27,311 nucleotides of DNA from Zoogloea sp. (GCA_016790385.1 JAEUNV010000229.1:1-27311), one strand, 5' to 3'; shown: positions 15,723-25,897, numbered from the stretch's first letter. Notes: generated by a model from the sequence alone, not told the origin. Program-made: numbers and translations.

Positions 15723-18122
15723 ATGGTGAGCCAGGACGCACGTTACGATTTCTCGGTGAGTGGCATGACCTGTGCCGCCTGTGCCGCGCGCCTCGAGAAA
15801 GTGCTCAACCGTCTGCCCGGCGTCGACGCGACGGTTAATTTTGGCACCGGCAAGGCCCGGGTGATGGCGCGGCCCGATGCACCTGCTCCGGCAGACATGG
15901 TGGCCGCCATCCGCAAGGCCGGCTTCGATGTTCCCCCGGGTGTGCTTGACCTGAGCCTTTCAGGCATGAGTTGCGCTGCCTGCGCGGCGCGGATCGAAAA
16001 GGTGCTCAATCGGCTCCCCGGCGTGGAGGCCGCCGTCAACTTTGCCGCGGAAACGGCGCGGGTGCGCTACACCCCAGGTGTCGTCCAACCGGCGGAAATT
16101 GTCGCTGCGGTAGCGAAGGCCGGCTTTACCGCCACGCCCGTGGCTACTCGCGACCGGGACGCCGACAGGGCGCGCAAGGCTGCTGAGGCGGCCACCGAAT
16201 TGCGACTGTTCTGGCTGTCGGCGGCGCTAAGTCTTCCGTTCCTGATCCAGATGGCTGGCATGTTCGGCGCCGATGCGGCCAGCGGTCATCATGCCGATTT
16301 GCTACCGCGATGGTTGCAGTGTCTTCTGGCCACGCCCGTGCAGTTCTGGATAGGGCGGCGGTTCTACGTCGGCGCCTGGGCTTCCCTGCGCGGTGGCGGC
16401 GCCAACATGGACGTGCTGGTGGCCCTGGGCACGAGTGTGGCCTATTGCTTCAGTCTGGTGGTGGTCCTGCTGGAGCGGCATGACCTCCACGTGTATTTCG
16501 AGGCATCGGCAAGCATCATCACCCTGGTGCTTCTGGGCAAGTTGCTGGAAGCGCGTGCCCGTGCGCGTACTTCCGCTGCCATCGAAGCCTTGCTGCGCCT
16601 TCAGCCGCCATCAGCCTGGGTTGAGCAGGCCGGGCAGTTGGTGGAGGTGCCGGTGGAGCAGGTGGTGGTGGGCACCGTTTTCGTGCTCCGCCCCGGCGAC
16701 GCGGTACCGGTGGACGGCGACGTGCTGGAGGGTGAATCCTCGGCCGACGAGGCCATGCTCACGGGGGAGAGTGTTCCGGTGGCGAAAGCGGTCGGCGATC
16801 AGGTCTTCGCGGCGACGGTCAATGGCGACGGGGTGTTGCGCTGCCGCGCCACCGGCATTGGTGCCGAGACGTTGCTGGCGGGCATCGTGCGCCTTGTCGA
16901 ACAGGCTCAGGGTGGCAAGCCCGCCGTGCAGCGTCTGGCGGATCGGGTCGCCGCGGTTTTCGTTCCGACGGTGGTTGTCATTGCGCTGCTCACCTTTATC
17001 GGCTGGTGGTGGTTCGGCGGCGAACTGGCTCCTGCGCTCGTCAACGCGGTTGCGGTGCTGGTGATTGCCTGCCCCTGCGCCCTGGGCCTGGCAACTCCGA
17101 CAGCAGTCATGGTCGGAACGGGGCAGGGCGCCCGTGCCGGAATTCTGGTGAAGAACGCGGAGGCGCTGGAACTGGCCGAGCGAATCAGGATTCTGGTGGT
17201 GGACAAGACAGGTACGCTGACCGAAGGCCGGCCCGCTGTGCTGGATGCAAGGATGGTTGCCGGCGTGGTGCGCGAGGACATGCTGGCCCTCGCTGCCGGC
17301 CTGGAGCAGACCAGCCACCATCCCCTGGCCCGCGCGGTGGTTGCCGCCGCACAGGGTGCCGGCGTGGTGCTCGGCCTGCCTGAAGCGGTTCAGGCGGTCA
17401 GCGGCAAAGGCGTTACCGGACGGGTGGGCGGCCGGACGGTGGCGGTGGGCTCCCCCGATTTCCTGGCCGCACAGGGTGCGCCCCTGCCGGCGGATGTGCT
17501 CGAGCCGCTGCTGGCCGGGGCGCTGACACCGGTGGGTGTGGCCGTCGATGGCAAGGCGCTGGGCGCGCTCGGGCTTGCCGACCCCCTGCGCGCCACGTCG
17601 AAGGCTGCCGTCGCACGCCTGCAAGGCCTGGGTATTCGGGTGGTGATGCTGACCGGTGATCACCCTGCGGTGGCGGCTCGGATTGCCGCCGAAGCTGGGA
17701 TCTCCGAGTTCCGCGCCCAGGTGATGCCGGAAGGCAAGGCCATGGCCGTTGCGGCCTTGCGGGGGGATGGGCTCGTCGGGATGGTCGGAGACGGGATCAA
17801 CGATGCGCCGGCGCTGGCCGCCGCCGACGTGTCCTTCGCCATCGGCGCGGGCTCCGACGTGGCCATTGAGGCGGCTGACTTGACCCTGGTGCGCAACGAT
17901 CTGGCCGGGGTTGCAGACGCGGTTTCCCTTTCCCGGGCAACCCTCGGAAAGATCCGTCAGAATCTGTTTTTTGCTTTTATCTACAACATCCTCGGGATTC
18001 CGGCGGCGGCCCTCGGGCTGCTCAATCCGGTGATCGCCGGCGCGGCAATGGCCATGAGCTCGGTGTCGGTGGTGAGCAATTCCCTGTTGCTCAGGCGCTG
18101 GCGCCCGGGAAAATCAGACTGA
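15723..18122 (+). CDS. copA: Copper-translocating P1B-type ATPase with two metal-binding domains
   Basis: This 799-residue inner membrane pump couples ATP hydrolysis to Cu(I) export from the cytoplasm. Two N-terminal heavy-metal domains carry CxxC motifs, GMTCAAC (Cys17/Cys20) and GMSCAAC (Cys84/Cys87). The core follows in order: TGES (347-350), the intramembrane CPC (450-452), DKTGT with the phosphorylated Asp494, the HP dipeptide at 533-534, MLTGD and GDGIND. The last helices hold YN and [10 protein letters not shown], the copper-site pattern of CopA-type pumps. The gene follows the DsbD_2-like gene by 15 bases and is followed by a CopZ-like gene after 11 bases, so the three probably form an operon. 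Two metal domains suggest a CopA1-type detoxifying pump, but the fnr/hemN neighbourhood would also fit a slow CcoI/FixI-type pump that feeds cbb3 oxidase. Confidence 0.93.
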   Translation: MVSQDARYDFSVSGMTCAACAARLEKVLNRLPGVDATVNFGTGKARVMARPDAPAPADMVAAIRKAGFDVPPGVLDLSLSGMSCAACAARIEKVLNRLPGVEAAVNFAAETARVRYTPGVVQPAEIVAAVAKAGFTATPVATRDRDADRARKAAEAATELRLFWLSAALSLPFLIQMAGMFGADAASGHHADLLPRWLQCLLATPVQFWIGRRFYVGAWASLRGGGANMDVLVALGTSVAYCFSLVVVLLERHDLHVYFEASASIITLVLLGKLLEARARARTSAAIEALLRLQPPSAWVEQAGQLVEVPVEQVVVGTVFVLRPGDAVPVDGDVLEGESSADEAMLTGESVPVAKAVGDQVFAATVNGDGVLRCRATGIGAETLLAGIVRLVEQAQGGKPAVQRLADRVAAVFVPTVVVIALLTFIGWWWFGGELAPALVNAVAVLVIACPCALGLATPTAVMVGTGQGARAGILVKNAEALELAERIRILVVDKTGTLTEGRPAVLDARMVAGVVREDMLALAAGLEQTSHHPLARAVVAAAQGAGVVLGLPEAVQAVSGKGVTGRVGGRTVAVGSPDFLAAQGAPLPADVLEPLLAGALTPVGVAVDGKALGALGLADPLRATSKAAVARLQGLGIRVVMLTGDHPAVAARIAAEAGISEFRAQVMPEGKAMAVAALRGDGLVGMVGDGINDAPALAAADVSFAIGAGSDVAIEAADLTLVRNDLAGVADAVSLSRATLGKIRQNLFFAFIYNILGIPAAALGLLNPVIAGAAMAMSSVSVVSNSLLLRRWRPGKSD

Positions 18123-18133
18123 AAGGAAACACG

Positions 18134-18340
18134 ATGGAAGAAGTCCTCATCAAGGTGGCGGGCATGAGCTGTCAGGGCTGCGTGAAGAACCTCACGGGTG
18201 CGCTGTCGGCAACGCCTGGCGTGAGCAGTGTGGCGGTTTCCCTGGAACAAGGGGAGGCGCGCGTTGCCTATGATCCCGCCCTCGTCTCGTCCAATGCCCT
18301 GCGCACGGTGGTGGAAGACTGCGGTTTTGACGCGGTCTGA
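18134..18340 (+). CDS. copZ: CopZ-like copper chaperone (heavy-metal-associated domain)
   Basis: This 68-residue protein is a single heavy-metal-associated domain with GMSCQGC (Cys12 and Cys15) and the GVSSVAVSLEQGEARVAYD strand pattern of the fold. The Shine-Dalgarno AAAGGAAA lies just before the ATG. It starts 11 bases after copA and probably delivers Cu(I) to that pump. It is also similar to CopA's own metal domains, but serine-glutamine replaces the serine-alanine in the loop. The cytoplasmic location is inferred from the lack of a signal peptide. Confidence 0.9.
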   Translation: MEEVLIKVAGMSCQGCVKNLTGALSATPGVSSVAVSLEQGEARVAYDPALVSSNALRTVVEDCGFDAV

Positions 18341-18385
18341 ACGGATTTCCGCCTCATGGGTTCATCCGATGTAGCACGCCTCACA

Positions 18386-18422
18386 TATAATGCGGCGCTG
18401 TCTTACATCTAATAAAGGGAGG
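18386..18422 (+). promoter_or_regulatory. ppa promoter -10 and strong ribosome binding site
   Basis: A perfect TATAAT lies at 18386-18391, and the -35 region is poor (TTCATC at 18361, 19 bases upstream). The leader ends with GGGAGG at 18417-18422, seven bases before the ppa ATG. This is one of the best Shine-Dalgarno sequences in the window and fits a highly expressed gene. Confidence 0.6.
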
Positions 18423-18429
18423 TAGTGAT

Positions 18430-18957
18430 ATGGGTTTCGATCAGGTCAAGGCCGGTAAGGACGTTCCGAACGACATCAACGTCATCATCGAGATCTCCGC
18501 CCAGGGCGATCCGATCAAGTTTGAAGTGGACAAGGATAGCGGCGCGATCTTCGTTGACCGCTTCATGGGTACGTCCATGCGTTACCCGATCAACTACGGC
18601 TACGTGCCCCACACCATCGCCGGCGATGGCGACCCGGTGGACGTGCTGGTGGTCACTCCCTTCCCGCTGGCACCGGGCGTGGTCATCCGCTGCCGCCCGG
18701 TCGGCGTGCTGAAAATGGAGGACGACGGCGGCGTGGATGCCAAGGTTGTGGCCGTGCCCGTCTCCAAGCTGACCCCGCTGTACGACAAGGTTCAATCCAC
18801 CGATGACCTGCCCGAGCTGCTGATGAAGCAGACCGTGCATTTCTTCGAGCACTACAAGGATCTGGAGCCGGGCAAGTGGGTGAAGATCCTGGGCTGGGGC
18901 ACTGTTGAGGAAGCCAAGCAGGAAATCCTGAACGGTATCGCTGCTGCTGCCAAATAA
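18430..18957 (+). CDS. ppa: Inorganic pyrophosphatase, family I
   Basis: This 175-residue protein hydrolyses pyrophosphate to two phosphates in the cytoplasm, pulling biosynthetic reactions forward. The catalytic signature DGDPVDVLV starts at Asp66, giving the metal-binding Asp66, Asp68 and Asp71. [10 protein letters not shown] precedes it, and KVVAVP and [16 protein letters not shown] follow, all typical of bacterial family I enzymes. The gene has its own promoter and a strong terminator and so is probably monocistronic. It is convergent with the flavoprotein gene. Confidence 0.97.
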   Translation: MGFDQVKAGKDVPNDINVIIEISAQGDPIKFEVDKDSGAIFVDRFMGTSMRYPINYGYVPHTIAGDGDPVDVLVVTPFPLAPGVVIRCRPVGVLKMEDDGGVDAKVVAVPVSKLTPLYDKVQSTDDLPELLMKQTVHFFEHYKDLEPGKWVKILGWGTVEEAKQEILNGIAAAAK

Positions 18958-18978
18958 GCGGCTGCTTCCGTTGCAGAG

Positions 18979-19007
18979 AAAAGGGCCCGCGACATGCGGG
19001 CCTTTTT
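18979..19007. terminator. Bidirectional rho-independent terminator
   Basis: Arms GGCCCGC (18984-18990) and GCGGGCC (18996-19002) enclose a GACAT loop. T5 follows and A4 precedes, so the element reads as an intrinsic terminator on both strands. It serves ppa and the convergent flavoprotein gene. Confidence 0.88.
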
Positions 19008-19009
19008 CG

Positions 19010-20233
19010 TCAGGCCGCCTGTCCGGCCGCGTGGCCCGAGGCCCAGGCCCACTGAAAGTTGTAACCCCCCAGATGGCCGGTGACATCCACGACCTCGCCC
19101 ACGAAGAACAGACCCGGTACGTCCCTGGCCTCCATGGTCTTGGATGAAAGTGCCCGCGTATCCACCCCGCCCAGGGTGACTTCGGCTTTGGCGTACCCCA
19201 GCGTGCCGTTGGGGGTGATCGCCCAGCCCGACAGGGCGGCGGCAACGGCGTCCAGCTCTCGGGCGTTGAATTGATGGGTGGGTTTGTTCCAGCCCCGCTG
19301 TTCGCACCAGGCCTGGGCGAACCGCTTGGGCAGGCGCTCGGTGAGCAGGTTGGCGAGCAGGCTCTTGCTGCGGGCACGCTCGGCCAGCCACTCGCGGACG
19401 TTGTCTGCCGGGAAGAGATTGACCGTGATCTGATTGCCGCCGTCCGCCTCGCCGTAGTCCCGCGCTTGCCAATAAGACGAAACCTGCAGGATCACGGGGC
19501 CGGACAGCCCCCGGTGGGTGAATAACAGGTTTTCGCGAAAGCGTCCGTCACCGCATTCGGCCACCGCATCGAAGGCCATGCCGGATAGCTCCTTATAAAC
19601 CGCGAGTTCCTCCGGCGGCAGGGTCAGGGGCACGAGGGCTGGCTTGGGTGGAACGATCGTCAGCCCGAACTGCTCGGCAATCCGATAGCCCAGAGGTGTC
19701 GCCCCGATCTTCGGAATGGCCAGCCCCCCGGTGGCTACCACCAGGCTGGCGCAGGCCATCCGTCCGTGGCTGGTGTCCAGAATGAAGCGTGCCTCCGGAG
19801 TGTCACCCGTTTCAATTGACTGGAGTGTGCAGGGCATGGCCCAGCTTACGGTGCCGTCGTCGCATTCGGCCCGCAGCATGTCGATGATGTCCTGGGCCGA
19901 GTTGTCGCAGAAGAGCTGACCATGCTCCCGCTCATGCCAGGCAATGCCGTGGCGATCCACCAGCCCGATGAAATGCGCCGGGGTGTAGCGGGCCAGGGCC
20001 GAGCGACAGAATTGGGGGTTACGCGACAGGTAGTTTCCCATGCCCACTTCGAGATTGGTGAAGTTGCAGCGCCCTCCGCCCGATATGCGGATCTTTTCGG
20101 CCAGCTTGGCCGCATGGTCGAGAATCAACACCCTCCGGCCACGCTTGCCGGCTTCGGCGGCGCACATCATGCCGGCGGCGCCGGCGCCGATCACGATCAC
20201 GTCATAGGTGGAAATCCTGGCTGTTGTGCTCAT
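19010..20233 (-). CDS. HI0933/YhiN-family FAD-dependent oxidoreductase
   Basis: This 407-residue flavoprotein has the N-terminal dinucleotide fold DVIVIGAGAAGMMCA (about 11-25) and the family signature ISGGGRCNFTN (about 51-61). The C-terminal FAD contact is GLFFVGEVVDVTGHLGGYN then WAWASGHAAG. The family (YhiN, HI0933, also BaiN-like) is widespread, but its physiological substrate is mostly unknown; some members are enoate-type reductases. No neighbour hints at a pathway: ppa is convergent and the DUF748 gene is divergent. The stop lies directly beside the bidirectional terminator. Confidence 0.92.
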   Translation of the reverse strand: MSTTARISTYDVIVIGAGAAGMMCAAEAGKRGRRVLILDHAAKLAEKIRISGGGRCNFTNLEVGMGNYLSRNPQFCRSALARYTPAHFIGLVDRHGIAWHEREHGQLFCDNSAQDIIDMLRAECDDGTVSWAMPCTLQSIETGDTPEARFILDTSHGRMACASLVVATGGLAIPKIGATPLGYRIAEQFGLTIVPPKPALVPLTLPPEELAVYKELSGMAFDAVAECGDGRFRENLLFTHRGLSGPVILQVSSYWQARDYGEADGGNQITVNLFPADNVREWLAERARSKSLLANLLTERLPKRFAQAWCEQRGWNKPTHQFNARELDAVAAALSGWAITPNGTLGYAKAEVTLGGVDTRALSSKTMEARDVPGLFFVGEVVDVTGHLGGYNFQWAWASGHAAGQAA

Positions 20234-20399
20234 GGCGGCGGATGTCTGGGGGGAACGGGCCAGGAGGATAGACCGCCGCTTGCGTTACGGCAAACTCGGC
20301 GCAGAACGTCATTTTCAGCCCTGGTTTCCCCTGCTAGGCTTGCGGGATGAAAGAATGCTCGCCCGCGCGGCTGGTGCGGAGAAAAAGGGACACGATGAG

Positions 20400-23300
20400 A
20401 TGGGACATAAAGTGCGTGTAGCCGGGCTGCCGGTGAAGTGGGCACTGTGGGCCGCGGGGATTCTGGCGCTGGTGGGGGTGGCGGGTTTTCTGATTGCCCC
20501 GCCGCTGGTCAGGTCGGTGGCGCAAAATACCTTGTCCGATCTGCTGCACCGGCCCGTGAGCATTGAGGCTGTCTCTATCAACCCCTACGCCCTGTCGGCG
20601 GAGGTTCGTGGCTTCCGCATCCAGGAACGCGACAGCGATGCAACGGCGGCCAGCTTTTCGTCCCTCTATGTCAATGTCGAGCTCGAATCCCTGTTTCGGG
20701 GTGGGGTGGTGGTCGAAGAGCTGAAGCTTGTCGAGCCGGTGGTCCGGGTGGTTCGGCTGGAGGGCCGGCGCTTCAACTGGTCAGATGTGATCGACGAGAT
20801 CCTCAACAAACCGGATGACGGCTCATCCAGCCGTTTTGCAGTCAATAACATTCGCGTCGAGAAGGGGCGGGTCGATTTTGAGGACAGGCCGGCCGGCGGA
20901 AAACACGCCTTGACCGAGTTGGAGCTTGGTCTGCCCTTCGTCTCCAACATGCCTTCCCACGTTTCCGACTTTGTCGAGCCATTGCTGGCGATGAAGTTGG
21001 ATGATTCGCCCTTTGAGGTCCGGGGCAAGGCTCTGCCTTTCTCTCCCAGCCGCGAGTCGCTGGTCAACCTGCGCATTGACCGCTTCGACCTCACCCGGTA
21101 CGTGGATTACGTGCCCGTGGAAAAGACCTTTCGCTTGCCCACAGCGCGTGTCTCCACTGATCTCGAACTGCGTTTTGCGCAGCCGCCCAATGCCGCTCCC
21201 GAGCTGAGCATGAAGGGCACGCTGGCGCTGGACGATGTGGAGATCCAGCACGCGGATGGCAAGGCGGCCATCAAGCTGGCCGCGGTACGCGTCGGCATCG
21301 ACAAGTTGGCCCCCCTTGCGGGCGAACTGGCGCTTGGTACGGTGTCTGTCGACAGGCCCGAGATCCATGTGACCCGTGGCCGGGATAGCCAGTTGAGCTT
21401 GCGAGCCCTGATTCCAAAAGTGACCCGAGAAGCGCGCAAGCTTGAGGCGGAGGGCGCGCCTGCGCCGGAGACTCCTGCCCCACCGGCGAAGCCTTTTGCC
21501 CTTTCTCTCGCCGAGTTCAAGCTGGCCGGAGGTCGCGTCCATGTGGTCGACGATTTGCCGGCCGGGCCCTATCACAAGACACTTCAGGATCTGCACGTGT
21601 CTGTGCGTCAGTTGCGCCTGCCGGGCAGCGAGCCCGCCGCGCTGGATTTCGGTTTTGGCACGGAGTCGGGCGAGACCATTGAGCACAAGGGCAGTCTTGT
21701 CGTCGAGCCGCTCAAGCTGAGCGGTGCGCTCACGGTCAGCGGCCTTGACGTGCCTGCCCTGAAGCCATACTTCGAGGCGGCTCTGGGGCAGGCCGAGGTG
21801 CTCTCGGGCAAGGCGGACGCGCAGCTGACTTACGACGTTGCGCTGCTTGCGGGGGAGCCACGGGTCGGACTCAAGGCGGAATCCTTGAAACTCAGCAACC
21901 TGAACCTCCGCGTCAAGGGCGAGAAGGCGCCCCTGGCCCGCCTTGGAATGCTTGAAGTGCGTGGGGCGGATGTGGACGCACTTGGCCGCCGCGTGACGAT
22001 TGGCGAAATTGTGGGCAATGCCACGCGGATCGGATTGGTGCGGGGCAAGGACGGGCTGATCAATGCCCAGCGCCTTGCCGGCGACACGGCGGTCAGCGGG
22101 GCGCGTGCGCCGGCCGCAAAGGCGTCATCGCCGCCGCCAGCGGGCAGGGGCGTTCCGGCGAAGCCGTGGCAGCTTGAGATCAAGCGAGTTAGCCTCGACG
22201 ACTGGGGGCTCAGGCTCGAGGATCAGACCCTGGCGCCTGCGGTGGTGCTCAACGTCGAGCCCCTCAGCCTGAAGGTGGAGGGTCTGACCACCGCCAAGGG
22301 CGGCACGGCCCGGTTGAACCTACAGGCCGCAGTGAACAAGCGCGGCCGGGTAGGCGTATCGGGCAGCCTGGGGCTGGCTCCGCTGGCCGGTAAGCTTGAC
22401 CTGGATGTGAAAGCCGTCGATCTGGCCATGCTCCAGCCCTACGTGACCGAGCGGGTCAAAATTGCGATCACCCGTGGCAACGTGACCTCCCGCGGCCTGC
22501 TCACATTCGAGCTGCCTGCCAATGGTGGCCTGAAGGGGGGCTTCAAGGGAAAGCTTACAGTCGGTGATTTTGCATCGGTGGACAAGCTCAACGCAGCGGA
22601 CTTCCTCAAGTGGAAGTCCTTGTATTTCGGCGGTGTAGACGTCCGCCTGTCGCCGCTGGCCGTGAATATCGACGAGATTGCCCTGAGTGATTTCTATACC
22701 CGCCTGATCCTTGACGCCCAGGGTGGGCTCAATATCCGCGAGATTACCGCCCAGCAGGCCATCGAGAAGAAGGAGGCTGCCGCGGCCAGGGCAGCGGGCG
22801 AGGCCAGCGCGCCTGCGCAGCCCCTGCCGCCCATCGTGATCAAGCGCATCACACTTCAGGGAGGCAATATTGCCTACAGTGACCGATTCATCCGCCCCAA
22901 CTACGATGCCAACCTTACAGGCATGGGCGGGCGGCTCACGGGGCTTTCGTCCGACCCCGGCACCATTGCCGAACTGGATCTGAGAGGCAAGGTCGACAAC
23001 GCTGCGCCCGTCGAGGTGGTGGGCAAGCTCAACCCCTTCCGTCAGGACAAGGCCCTTGACATCCATGCGTCGGTGAAGGACTTCGAGCTATCTGGCGTAT
23101 CGACCTACGCAGCCAAGTATGTGGGCTACGGCATCGAGAAAGGCAAACTCTCGGCGGATCTGAAATACAAGGTCGAGGATAGAAAACTCACTGCCACCAA
23201 CGAGATCTTTCTCGATCAGCTGACTTTCGGCGACCACGTGGATAGCCCCAATGCTCTCAAGCTGCCGGTGCTCCTTGCGGTCTCTCTGCTCAAGAACAGT

Positions 23301-24023
23301 CGCGGTGAGATCGATCTCAACCTGCCCGTGGGCGGTTCCCTGGACGACCCCGAATTCAGTGTCGTTGGCATTGTTTTCAAGGTGATCGTGAACCTAGTCG
23401 GCAAGGCCATCACCTCACCCTTCGCCCTCCTGGGCGCGATGCTGGGGGGAGACAGTGAGGAATTGGCCTGGGTGGATTTCGACGCGGGCTTCGCCCGGGT
23501 GCCGGAGTCGGCCGAGGTGAAGCTCAAAGCCATCTCCCGAGCGATGACCGAGAAGCCAAGCCTGAAGCTCGACATCGCCGGGCGGGCGGATACCCTGAAT
23601 GATCCGGAAGGGCTCAAGCGCGCCATCCTGCTTGGCAAGCTTGAAGCCCTGAAGGTCAAGGACATGGCCAAAAAAGGGGAATCAGTCGAGGAGGGGGGGA
23701 GGGTGACGATCTCACCAGCCGAATATCCGGGACTTGTCAGCCGGGTCTATGCCGCAGAAAAGTTTCCCAAGCCACGTAACATGATCGGCCTGTCCAAGGA
23801 TCTGCCTGTTGCCGAGATGGAGAAGCTGATCCTGACCAGTATCCAGGTCGGTGACGACGATCTGCGTCTGTTGGCACAGCAGCGTGCCCAGGCGGTCAAG
23901 ACCTGGCTGCTGGAGCAGGGCAAGGTGCCCGCCGAGCGCGTCTTTCTGCTTGCCCCCCGAAGCGGGGATGACGGGAAGCACCCCAAGGCTCGTGTCAGCC
24001 GGGTGGATTTCGCCCTGCGTTGA
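20400..24023 (+). CDS. DUF748 / AsmA-like envelope protein
   Basis: This is 1207 residues from the ATG at 20400, which has AAGGGA nine bases before it. The frame is open back to 20208, but that part overlaps the divergent flavoprotein promoter and lacks family features. One N-terminal membrane helix (about 12-35) anchors a large periplasmic body of repeated beta-strands with the DUF748 hallmarks, such as [19 protein letters not shown] and [11 protein letters not shown]. The body is interrupted by three Ala/Pro-rich linkers near residues 352, 575 and 800. The C-terminus resembles an OmpA-like domain split by an insertion (about 1025-1062 and 1160-1207). AsmA-like proteins are thought to act in lipid transport or outer membrane homeostasis; the exact role here is unknown. 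It precedes phhB by 16 bases. Confidence 0.88.
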   Translation: MGHKVRVAGLPVKWALWAAGILALVGVAGFLIAPPLVRSVAQNTLSDLLHRPVSIEAVSINPYALSAEVRGFRIQERDSDATAASFSSLYVNVELESLFRGGVVVEELKLVEPVVRVVRLEGRRFNWSDVIDEILNKPDDGSSSRFAVNNIRVEKGRVDFEDRPAGGKHALTELELGLPFVSNMPSHVSDFVEPLLAMKLDDSPFEVRGKALPFSPSRESLVNLRIDRFDLTRYVDYVPVEKTFRLPTARVSTDLELRFAQPPNAAPELSMKGTLALDDVEIQHADGKAAIKLAAVRVGIDKLAPLAGELALGTVSVDRPEIHVTRGRDSQLSLRALIPKVTREARKLEAEGAPAPETPAPPAKPFALSLAEFKLAGGRVHVVDDLPAGPYHKTLQDLHVSVRQLRLPGSEPAALDFGFGTESGETIEHKGSLVVEPLKLSGALTVSGLDVPALKPYFEAALGQAEVLSGKADAQLTYDVALLAGEPRVGLKAESLKLSNLNLRVKGEKAPLARLGMLEVRGADVDALGRRVTIGEIVGNATRIGLVRGKDGLINAQRLAGDTAVSGARAPAAKASSPPPAGRGVPAKPWQLEIKRVSLDDWGLRLEDQTLAPAVVLNVEPLSLKVEGLTTAKGGTARLNLQAAVNKRGRVGVSGSLGLAPLAGKLDLDVKAVDLAMLQPYVTERVKIAITRGNVTSRGLLTFELPANGGLKGGFKGKLTVGDFASVDKLNAADFLKWKSLYFGGVDVRLSPLAVNIDEIALSDFYTRLILDAQGGLNIREITAQQAIEKKEAAAARAAGEASAPAQPLPPIVIKRITLQGGNIAYSDRFIRPNYDANLTGMGGRLTGLSSDPGTIAELDLRGKVDNAAPVEVVGKLNPFRQDKALDIHASVKDFELSGVSTYAAKYVGYGIEKGKLSADLKYKVEDRKLTATNEIFLDQLTFGDHVDSPNALKLPVLLAVSLLKNSRGEIDLNLPVGGSLDDPEFSVVGIVFKVIVNLVGKAITSPFALLGAMLGGDSEELAWVDFDAGFARVPESAEVKLKAISRAMTEKPSLKLDIAGRADTLNDPEGLKRAILLGKLEALKVKDMAKKGESVEEGGRVTISPAEYPGLVSRVYAAEKFPKPRNMIGLSKDLPVAEMEKLILTSIQVGDDDLRLLAQQRAQAVKTWLLEQGKVPAERVFLLAPRSGDDGKHPKARVSRVDFALR

Positions 24024-24039
24024 AGGACTGGAGGAACTC

Positions 24040-24351
24040 ATGAGACCCGCAAGACTCGATACGGCCGCCCGCGAGGCTGCCCTGGCCGAACTGATGGGAT
24101 GGCAAGCGCTTTCCGATCGGGATGCCATTTCCAAGTGCTTTCGTTTTGCCGATTTCAACGCGGCCTTTGGGTGGATGAGCCGGGTCGCGCTGATGGCCGA
24201 GAAGCTGGATCACCATCCCGAATGGTTCAATGTCTATGGCCGCGTCGAGGTGACGCTGAGTACCCACGACGCAGGCGGGCTGAGCGTTCTCGACCTGCAA
24301 TTGGCCCGCTTCATGGATGCCGCCGCGGCACAATGCGGCAGCGCGACATGA
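24040..24351 (+). CDS. phhB: Pterin-4a-carbinolamine dehydratase
   Basis: This 103-residue protein dehydrates 4a-hydroxytetrahydrobiopterin to the quinonoid dihydropterin, recycling the cofactor of aromatic amino acid hydroxylases. The family signature is complete: [19 protein letters not shown], then [20 protein letters not shown]. The two adjacent histidines and the late aspartate are the active-site residues. The ATG at 24040 follows a good GGAGGAAC; the open frame upstream is a shadow inside the DUF748 gene. No phenylalanine hydroxylase gene is present here, so the partner may be elsewhere, or the enzyme may serve molybdopterin or other pterin chemistry. Confidence 0.94.
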   Translation: MRPARLDTAAREAALAELMGWQALSDRDAISKCFRFADFNAAFGWMSRVALMAEKLDHHPEWFNVYGRVEVTLSTHDAGGLSVLDLQLARFMDAAAAQCGSAT

Positions 24352-24421
24352 TTGTCTGAGCCGAGGGTGCTAACCTTCGCCAACCGGATCTGTTGGTTTC
24401 ATCGATTTCGGCATTCATGGA

Positions 24422-24449
24422 GTCCGGGCTGACAAAAAATAATCCGGAC
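24422..24449 (+). repeat. Inverted repeat before the TPR-like gene
   Basis: GTCCGG (24422-24427) and CCGGAC (24444-24449) form a six-base inverted repeat around an A-rich spacer, 23 bases before the ATG at 24472. It could be an operator or a leader hairpin just ahead of GAGGGAG (24455-24461), the ribosome binding site. The rest of the 120-base gap after phhB shows nothing recognisable. Confidence 0.4.
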
Positions 24450-24471
24450 AACCCGAGGGAGAACACCGTTG

Positions 24472-25401
24472 ATGCACCTGACCTTTCACTGGAGTGGACC
24501 CCTGCGTCGTTCGCGCGCGCGTATCGAGTCATCGGGCGATGAGCAGGCGGAAAGCCGGCGTACCTGGAAGCGCTTTCCCTACGGTGACAGGATTTACCGC
24601 TACGGTGGCACCGCCCTTCAGAGCAATTGGTCACGCCTTCATCGGGGCGACCGTGAGCCCTATCCCTCAGCAGACAGTCTTGATGCGCTGATGCGCGCAA
24701 ACCCCGCACTGGCCCGCAGCGTCCCCGCGGCGGAAGCGCTTGTTCCCATCCTTGAGGACGCCTGGCGGGCTTATCACGCGGGCGATTTTGCCGACGCGGT
24801 GGATCGTGGTCTGGCCGCGGGGCCGGTGGGCCTGGTGGTTTCCGCACGGGCCGCGGCGGTGTATGCCTCGCACCTGGAGGAGGATGAGACGCGGCGGATC
24901 GCCATTTTGCGGGGTGTGGTGGAATCCTGTTCGGCCCTGGTGCAACTGGCGCCAAACTGGGCCAACGCGTGGTATGTCTATGGGCTGGCCCTGGGCCGCT
25001 TCAGTCAGAACATCTCGGTGGTTCGAGCGCTGTCCCAGGGGCTGGGTAGCAAGGTGAGGGACAGCCTGCAGAGGGCCGTTGAACTGGAGCCCAGCCACGC
25101 GGATGCCCACGTGGGCCTGGGGGTTTATCATGCCGAGGTGATCGACAAGGTGGGGGCGTTGATGGCCGCCATTACCTATGGTGCGCGCCGCACGGCGGTA
25201 ACCGAGCACTTCGAGACCGCCCGGCAGCTGCATCCCCAATCCCCGGTGGTGCTTGCGGAATACGCCCGATCCACCGTTCTTGCGTTCGGAAATCTTCACC
25301 AGGGGCGCGCGCATCAGATCTTTGGCGAGGCCGCGGCCTGCCAGCCAGCTGATGCGCTTGAACGCCTCGACGTGGAGTGGGCTCTCGGCGAAACCGGCTA
25401 G
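24472..25401 (+). CDS. Unrecognised TPR-like helical protein
   Basis: I do not recognise this 309-residue protein. It has no signal peptide or membrane helix. The N-terminal 50 residues are basic (RRSRARIESS and RRTWKRFPYGDRIYRYGG). The remainder is alpha-helical with TPR-like spacing, most clearly in the repeats around NWANAWYVYGLALGRF, AVELEPSHADAHVGLGVYH and ARQLHPQSPVVLAEYARS. Such arrays usually bind peptides or proteins. The ATG at 24472 has GAGGGAG ten bases upstream; a TTG directly before it is in frame and less likely. It is convergent with smpB, leaving nine bases between the stops. A cytoplasmic scaffold role is inference only. Confidence 0.78.
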   Translation: MHLTFHWSGPLRRSRARIESSGDEQAESRRTWKRFPYGDRIYRYGGTALQSNWSRLHRGDREPYPSADSLDALMRANPALARSVPAAEALVPILEDAWRAYHAGDFADAVDRGLAAGPVGLVVSARAAAVYASHLEEDETRRIAILRGVVESCSALVQLAPNWANAWYVYGLALGRFSQNISVVRALSQGLGSKVRDSLQRAVELEPSHADAHVGLGVYHAEVIDKVGALMAAITYGARRTAVTEHFETARQLHPQSPVVLAEYARSTVLAFGNLHQGRAHQIFGEAAACQPADALERLDVEWALGETG

Positions 25402-25410
25402 CCCTGACTG

Positions 25411-25857
25411 TCACCCCTTGTCGCGCACCAGGCGTGCCTTTTCCCTGACCCAGTCGCGTTCCTTCTCGGTCTCGCGCTTGTCGTACTGTTTCTTGCCCTT
25501 GGCCAGGCCCACCGTGGCTTTCACCCGGCCCTTGTTGTAGTGCAGATCGAGGGGCACCAGCGCATAGCCGGCGCGCTCCACCTTGCCGATGAGCTTTGAG
25601 ATTTCCTCTGCGTGGAGCAGCAGCTTGCGGGTACGGGTAGGGTCCGGGTGGATGTGGGTCGACGCCGACTCCAGCGGGGTGATGTGCATGCCGACGATGA
25701 AGATCTCGGCGCCACGGATCACCACGTAGCTTTCCTTGATGTTGGCGCGCCCGGCGCGAATGGCCTTGACTTCCCATCCCTCCAGCACGAGGCCGGCTTC
25801 GTACTTGTCCTCGATGAAATAATCGTGGAAGGCCTTGCGGTTGTCGATGATGCTCAT
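25411..25857 (-). CDS. smpB: SsrA-binding protein SmpB
   Basis: This 148-residue protein binds tmRNA and brings it to stalled ribosomes for trans-translation. It has the family start [20 protein letters not shown] followed by [19 protein letters not shown], the ITPLESAS loop and the lysine- and arginine-rich C-terminal tail [10 protein letters not shown] that enters the ribosomal A site. The frame extends to 25962, but that extension crosses the shared promoter region and is not conserved, so the ATG at 25857 is chosen. The tmRNA gene itself is not in the window. Confidence 0.97.
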   Translation of the reverse strand: MSIIDNRKAFHDYFIEDKYEAGLVLEGWEVKAIRAGRANIKESYVVIRGAEIFIVGMHITPLESASTHIHPDPTRTRKLLLHAEEISKLIGKVERAGYALVPLDLHYNKGRVKATVGLAKGKKQYDKRETEKERDWVREKARLVRDKG

Positions 25858-25880
25858 TGGCGTAGGCTTGAACGGGCGCG

Positions 25881-25897
25881 TAAAATCGCGCATTTTA
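25881..25897. promoter_or_regulatory. Face-to-face -10 palindrome between smpB and ratA
   Basis: TAAAAT (25881-25886) and ATTTTA (25892-25897) form a perfect inverted repeat around CGCGC. Each arm reads as a -10 (TAAAAT, 5 of 6 to consensus) for the gene it points towards. For ratA a TTGGCG at 25857-25862 is a fair -35 with an 18-base spacer. For smpB the arm is preceded by TGT, an extended -10. The two polymerase sites overlap, so they should exclude each other. Confidence 0.55.

Noticed and set aside
15757..16050. Recent tandem duplication of the CopA metal-binding domain
   Set aside because: The two copies match at the protein level but differ at most synonymous sites, so the duplication is old.
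20208..20399. Earlier starts for the DUF748 gene
   Set aside because: The extension overlaps the flavoprotein coding start, has no family features, and lacks the Shine-Dalgarno sequence found before 20400.
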